A stretch of 48,771 bases of DNA from an uncultured Colwellia sp. GTDB taxonomy: Bacteria; Pseudomonadota; Gammaproteobacteria; Enterobacterales; Alteromonadaceae. This document shows positions 44,572 to 48,771 of this stretch, one piece after another; the first letter of the stretch is position 1; every line of letters starts with the position of its first letter. A program made the position numbers and the translations under genes. Under the pieces are notes generated by a model that did not search any database, was not told the origin of the DNA, and saw nothing but the letters and a program-made list of their open reading frames with translations. Location of the stretch: NCBI GenBank assembly GCA_913057925.1, contig CAJXPG010000009.1, forward strand, positions 1 through 48,771, read 5' to 3'.

Positions 44572-47500
44572 TTACTGAACGGGACGACAACCTTGCGTAT
44601 CGAAATCAACAACAATTGTTGCTCCTGAGCTTACACCTGAAAGCTCTATGTAGCTCCAGTAATCAGAATCAGCATTAACATCAAGCGAAATGCATGCTTG
44701 GTTGTTAGCATCTGTTGAAGAAGCATCGAAAGTATTATTCTGTAGGTTTACCCAGCCGCCATTACGATAATAAAGTGCAACATCGCCAGTGGCATGAGCA
44801 AGGCTTATATTGACCTTGGTATGGTAACTGATCTCTGGAATGGAGAAACTTGTACGGCTATCCTCACCTAAACAAGTCACAACTCCCGGCTCTAGTGTAC
44901 CGTCAGTAAAAGCAGCTTGGCTTGCACAACTATCTGTTAATGGACCATAATTAACACTAACGGCAATAGTGTCTGTTGCTGTCATACCATCATTATCTGT
45001 CACTGTTAACACCACATCAAAACTGCCCACTTGCTCGAAAGTATGGCTTGGGTTAGCTAGACTACTTGTAGAGCCATCGCCAAAGTTCCATGAATAACTG
45101 ATAATGCGGCCATAGTTATCATTTGAACCTATGCTGCTAAATGTAATTTCGGTAAATTGCTCAACGTTGGTATTACCCGAAGCTACTGCTGTTGGTGGCT
45201 CTGGTGGCGGTGCAATAGAGCTACAACGCTCATATGAGCATAGCTCACGCATTGCGCGCACATCGCGAGAGTTCACAACGCCGTCACCATTTAGGTCAAA
45301 TGCTAGATCAACCGTTAGGCCTTTTCTATTAGCCGTAGTTAACGCGCGCATGTCGTTTTTATCAACATCACCATCACCGTCAAAATCGCCTGCAGGGTTG
45401 ATAATCACTTCAGCAGTTGCGCTGGCAGTTGCACCATTATTATCAGTAACAGTTAAGGTGATATTGTATTGCCCAGCTTGTGTGTAAGTATGTCCAGGGT
45501 TTTCCATGTCACTGATATTTCCGTCACCTAAATCCCACAAATAGCTAACAATTTGACCGTCTACATCATTTGAGCCGTTACTTGAAAGTGTGATTTCTTT
45601 GCCAGTAAAGCCTTGATAATTATTACCCGCTTGAGCAATTGGTAATTCATTTGGCATAGAATGGTCGGCATCATCTCTAATATCGTAATATGCTTTAAAA
45701 GTAACGTCACTGTATGCATCAAATGGGTCAATCATTACATTGAAGATACCGCCTTCATTGAACTGACAACTTTCTAAAGCACCAGGGCCTTCCCAAGGTC
45801 GACAAGTAAATGAATCAATAGAAACGGCTTTGTTTTGGCTTACATGTAAGTCAGGATCACCACTTGAACCGGCAACAATTTCAATAACGACCAATGATGC
45901 CGCTGTAGGTACACTGAATTTATAACTACGTGGTTCACTGCCTTTAGCGGCAGATAAACCTATTTCTTCAGTTAGGTAAATACGGCTACAACCATCACAC
46001 AATGCTGCGTCATTAGGATTGTATAAGGTAATATCAACAGTAGTCGTTGTGGTGCTACTTACCCCCATATCATCAGTAACTGTTAATGATGTTTGGTATT
46101 GACCTAATTGGTTATAGATATAAACAGGGTTTGTTTCAGTACTGCTATCACCGTTACCAAAATCCCAAAAGTAGCTAACAATACTGCCATCTACATCCGT
46201 TGAAGCATCACCCTTAAAGTGAACTTCATGATCGATCATCGCTTGATACCTAGGGCTAGTGTTAGCAAATGGCGGTTGGTTGCTGTCATCTTTTGTTTCG
46301 TAATAAACATGTAATTCAGCATCCCAGTATTCGGCAAATGGGTCGATACTTATATTGAAAGTGCCTCCTTGTGAGAATTCACAATATTCAGCTAATTTTG
46401 CCGCACTAAAAGGCTTACAATCAGCAGTACTCATATCAACAGGCTTATTGCGACTAACATACATATCCGGATCGCCACCGTAAGCTCCTGCTAAAACGAT
46501 AACAACTTTTTCTGCACTATCAGGAATAGTAAATTGAAAATCTTTCGCGGGAATTCCTGCAGGTGACCATAATCCTGCTTGCTTAACAACATGGTAACGT
46601 TTGCTACCAGCAGCTAACAAAGGATCTTCTACAGATAGCACTTGTAAGTTCGCTTGATCATATTCGCTAAATGCATGCACTGTTGCATAATATGACTCAT
46701 TGCCCTTTGGTCCTAAAACACCAATAAACTCTGGCGTAGCTGCCGATAAAAACGAAATGTAATCTGCTTGCCATGTACCGTCAGCAGACATGGTAGACGC
46801 TTGTCCTGCAGATACATACATATCAGGATCTTGGCTATAACCTGATAAGTAAAAAGCTAATGCCTCTGTGCCCTCTGGTGCATCGACAATAAAAGTATCA
46901 ATAGCATCTTTGTCGGCAGAAAGGTTTTCAAAGTTTGCAATAATGTCTCCCGTAGGACCATTATCTATACCTGAAACACCATCCCAAGGGTGCTCAGCAT
47001 TATGCGTAAATTCAGATAACCCTGTAGCAATAAGATTGGCATTAGACCAAAGAGTAGAGCGAGCAGAGCCGTGTAAAGCTGCAGTCATACGCGCAACTTG
47101 GTCTTGAGTAAACATGGCGTAGTTACTGGTATAATGCATAAAGTTTTCTGTGTTAGTTGGTTGACCAAGACAGTTTTTCGAGTTCTCATACATATCGGTT
47201 GATAATGACATTTGTGGTGTGTCACAGCTTCTATCACCGGTTAAACCACAAAATGTTTCGTTTTCTATTGAACAGGTATTATCAGAAAAAGTATGCGGTA
47301 AGTTTAACCAGTGCCCAAACTCATGAGTTAATACCGAACGAAAGTTTTCATCAGTATTATCACCAACATACCAACCGTTATACACGACACGTGAAGTATT
47401 TGCCTGTGTCATTGCGATATCTGGATACCAAGCGACACCAGAATTATTAGTTGAACCGTCATCATACAAGTCGTTCATAATATAAACGTTCATGTATTTA

Positions 47501-48228
47501 AAGTTATCCCATGCATCTGCCGCGATCAATGTATCAGAGCCGCTACCATTTCCGTAACCTGCTTGTTCACGGTTGTAGCGAAGAATACCATTAGTATCAG
47601 CGCCTGTTGGCGACTTCCTAGCTAAGACAAACTCAATGTCTAAGCTATCACGGATTGCTTGAAATTCTGGTGCAATAGGACCATCTTGGGTATTCGTTCC
47701 TTGAAAGTCTTCGTTAAGGCGTCTTAGCGCATCAACAATTTTCTCGTCAGTTAAGCAGCTTTGACTTGCATCATCACAGGTGAAATCTGCTCCATATACA
47801 TGAAACACCACTGGGATGTAATAACGTCCAGCAACTCCATTATCAGCTACGGTATTGTTAAAAGCGCTTCTGCTTGTTGAAAAGGACTGACGAGTTTTAG
47901 TAGAAGATGAGCTTAATGCTTTAAGCTCTCTGGTTAATTTTTTTTGTAATTTATCCCAATTTTGACCATTGTCATCGATGGCACACACTTGGCTATGTAT
48001 GTGAACTCCTGACTGAATTTCATTATTTTTTTTCAGTAAGCTTTTGGCAATGGAGCTGCCCTTAACAATCGATTTGTTCTTGACTGTGGTGGATTGACTC
48101 TTAGCTCTTTCTTGTAACTCTTTCTCAATACTATTTATTGAGGTTGGTTTACCCGCTACAACAGTTAGTGATGCAGATAACATCATTAACATAGACAGAC
48201 TCATGACTTTATTGTTGATGAGACTCAT
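44572..48228 (-). CDS. Secreted M43-type metalloprotease with PPC, PKD and dockerin-like domains
   Basis: Large exported protease (1218 residues). Signal peptide about 1-26, then a propeptide. Catalytic metzincin domain with HEFGHWLNLPH (His302, Glu303, His306, His312), where Asn309 replaces the usual Gly of HExxHxxGxxH; the Met-turn is in NFMHYTS. Following order: PPC-like about 410-535, PPC about 545-650, PKD about 652-736, PPC about 750-855, PKD about 861-941, a double EF-hand dockerin-like module about 943-1000 (DFDGDGDVDKND and DLNGDGVVNSRD), PKD about 1012-1094, and a final PPC-like domain with two Cys. PKD signatures such as SYFWDFGNGDSS and SYSWNFGDGSTS are clear. Probably degrades extracellular protein. 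No sorting tail (PEP-CTERM or GlyGly-CTERM) is seen. Confidence 0.88.
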   Translation of the reverse strand: MSLINNKVMSLSMLMMLSASLTVVAGKPTSINSIEKELQERAKSQSTTVKNKSIVKGSSIAKSLLKKNNEIQSGVHIHSQVCAIDDNGQNWDKLQKKLTRELKALSSSSTKTRQSFSTSRSAFNNTVADNGVAGRYYIPVVFHVYGADFTCDDASQSCLTDEKIVDALRRLNEDFQGTNTQDGPIAPEFQAIRDSLDIEFVLARKSPTGADTNGILRYNREQAGYGNGSGSDTLIAADAWDNFKYMNVYIMNDLYDDGSTNNSGVAWYPDIAMTQANTSRVVYNGWYVGDNTDENFRSVLTHEFGHWLNLPHTFSDNTCSIENETFCGLTGDRSCDTPQMSLSTDMYENSKNCLGQPTNTENFMHYTSNYAMFTQDQVARMTAALHGSARSTLWSNANLIATGLSEFTHNAEHPWDGVSGIDNGPTGDIIANFENLSADKDAIDTFIVDAPEGTEALAFYLSGYSQDPDMYVSAGQASTMSADGTWQADYISFLSAATPEFIGVLGPKGNESYYATVHAFSEYDQANLQVLSVEDPLLAAGSKRYHVVKQAGLWSPAGIPAKDFQFTIPDSAEKVVIVLAGAYGGDPDMYVSRNKPVDMSTADCKPFSAAKLAEYCEFSQGGTFNISIDPFAEYWDAELHVYYETKDDSNQPPFANTSPRYQAMIDHEVHFKGDASTDVDGSIVSYFWDFGNGDSSTETNPVYIYNQLGQYQTSLTVTDDMGVSSTTTTTVDITLYNPNDAALCDGCSRIYLTEEIGLSAAKGSEPRSYKFSVPTAASLVVIEIVAGSSGDPDLHVSQNKAVSIDSFTCRPWEGPGALESCQFNEGGIFNVMIDPFDAYSDVTFKAYYDIRDDADHSMPNELPIAQAGNNYQGFTGKEITLSSNGSNDVDGQIVSYLWDLGDGNISDMENPGHTYTQAGQYNITLTVTDNNGATASATAEVIINPAGDFDGDGDVDKNDMRALTTANRKGLTVDLAFDLNGDGVVNSRDVRAMRELCSYERCSSIAPPPEPPTAVASGNTNVEQFTEITFSSIGSNDNYGRIISYSWNFGDGSTSSLANPSHTFEQVGSFDVVLTVTDNDGMTATDTIAVSVNYGPLTDSCASQAAFTDGTLEPGVVTCLGEDSRTSFSIPEISYHTKVNISLAHATGDVALYYRNGGWVNLQNNTFDASSTDANNQACISLDVNADSDYWSYIELSGVSSGATIVVDFDTQGCRPVQ

Positions 48229-48726
48229 TTTCTATCCTTGGTTATTATTATGTTTTTTGATAGGCAGACGCTCGCCTTGTCCTTAAGCTGAAATTTACAC
48301 AAAAGCACTGTATATCAATAAGTTATTTTTATATTTTGGTATAGGCTGGCAAGCAAAAATAATTAACAATGTGTCGACCATAAACTAATCATAATTTGCT
48401 GCACAAACAATCATATACAATATCCAGAATATTGTATAACATTTATTTCCATTAATTTTACAACTGAAACAATTTTTTAACAGGGGTGTACGTTGCTTTT
48501 TCAGTGGGTAACTAGAGTGTTATCTGGTTAGGTTATTGATTTATTTTCTTATAAATTTCCTCGTCTGTTGTAAGTCTATGTTTCTGTTCTAAATAGTAAT
48601 CGTTAGTTATAAAAATGAAGGTAAGCGTGAGGGCGTTATATTGAAATAAATAAGAGACTTTTGCTTTACTTGAATAAAATGATGCGTTTGTTACATATAT
48701 TTTAAATACTTAAGAGGGTGTTATAA
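48229..48726. other. Upstream region of the M43 protease, to contig end
   Basis: No gene recognised in these 498 bases. It is very AT-rich. The only clear structure is the palindrome at 48414-48438. The right half may belong to a promoter or a gene beyond the contig, but no open frame is convincing. Confidence 0.5.
48414..48438. promoter_or_regulatory. Perfect 10-bp-arm palindrome upstream of the M43 protease
   Basis: TATACAATAT - CCAGA - ATATTGTATA: 25 bases, exact inverted repeat with a 5-base spacer, 186 bases before the protease start. Its left half and spacer, read on the other strand, give CTGGATATTGTAT, which also lies upstream of the M9 peptidase. It looks like a dimeric regulator site. 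Confidence 0.5.
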
Positions 48727-48771
48727 CTGTCTCTTATACACATCTCCGAGCCCACGAGACCGTACTAGATC
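48727..48771 (-). other. Nextera P7 adapter remnant with i7 index (artefact)
   Basis: Reverse complement of the left-end adapter: Tn5 mosaic end, read-2 adapter, index CGTACTAG and the first bases (ATC) of the P7 flow-cell sequence. Genomic sequence ends at 48726. Confidence 0.98.

Noticed and set aside
48229..48726. Possible tRNA, small RNA or CRISPR repeats at the right end
   Set aside because: No cloverleaf, CCA end, spaced repeats or T-tailed hairpin could be found.

Overview
The window is a metagenome- or single-cell-style contig whose two ends still carry Illumina Nextera P7 adapter sequence with an i7 index (1-47 and 48727-48771). Between the adapters lie two stretches of different origin. 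Positions 48 to about 5000 are AT-rich and read like a marine flavobacterium (Bacteroidota): two small membrane proteins, a PlsC-type acyltransferase, a CoA-pyrophosphatase-type NUDIX hydrolase, a cyclophilin lipoprotein and the front of an M3 peptidase lipoprotein. From roughly 5000 to the end, gene content, codon choice and gene order are those of a marine gammaproteobacterium of the Alteromonadales, most like Colwellia/Thalassotalea. The change happens inside the M3 peptidase gene. It keeps the reading frame and is best explained by a chimeric join at a conserved stretch, although recombination is not excluded.

The gammaproteobacterial part starts with a DUF2164 protein, an outer-membrane barrel, a divergent Lrp-type regulator/cysteine synthase pair, a lone iscX, NAD malic enzyme and a large secreted M9-type collagenase-like lipoprotein. 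It continues with a classic housekeeping cluster: ndk, rlmN, pilW (here with an added LysM domain), rodZ, ispG, hisS, yfgM, bamB and der. A PilZ-domain gene with a tiny leader ORF follows, then xseA facing guaB-guaA. These cover nucleotide synthesis, ribosome modification, cell shape, isoprenoids, translation, outer-membrane assembly and ribosome biogenesis.

The last third is accessory. It holds a RidA protein, a PEP-CTERM protein, a small membrane protein, a Fax-type glutathione-transferase-like protein, SelO and a RecQ-family helicase. Then comes a six-gene TonB2-type energy-transduction operon (DUF3450, TtpC-type MotA/TolQ/ExbB, ExbB, ExbD, TonB, TPR), preceded by a near-perfect LacI-family-type operator resembling the NagR (chitin/GlcNAc) site. 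A DUF2799 lipoprotein follows. The window ends with a PEP-CTERM protein bearing a cohesin-like domain beside a 1218-residue secreted M43-type metalloprotease that contains a dockerin-like double EF-hand.

The most unusual signals are: (1) three long hairpin elements directly after the stop codons of ndk, guaB and guaA, with a conserved apical core and covarying stems; (2) the cohesin-like/dockerin-like neighbour pair; (3) VHL-beta-like repeats at the end of the M9 peptidase; (4) a motif shared upstream of the two secreted proteases, a perfect palindrome at one of them; (5) the putative sugar-responsive operator in front of the TonB2 operon. No rRNA, tRNA, CRISPR array, insertion sequence or prophage was recognised.
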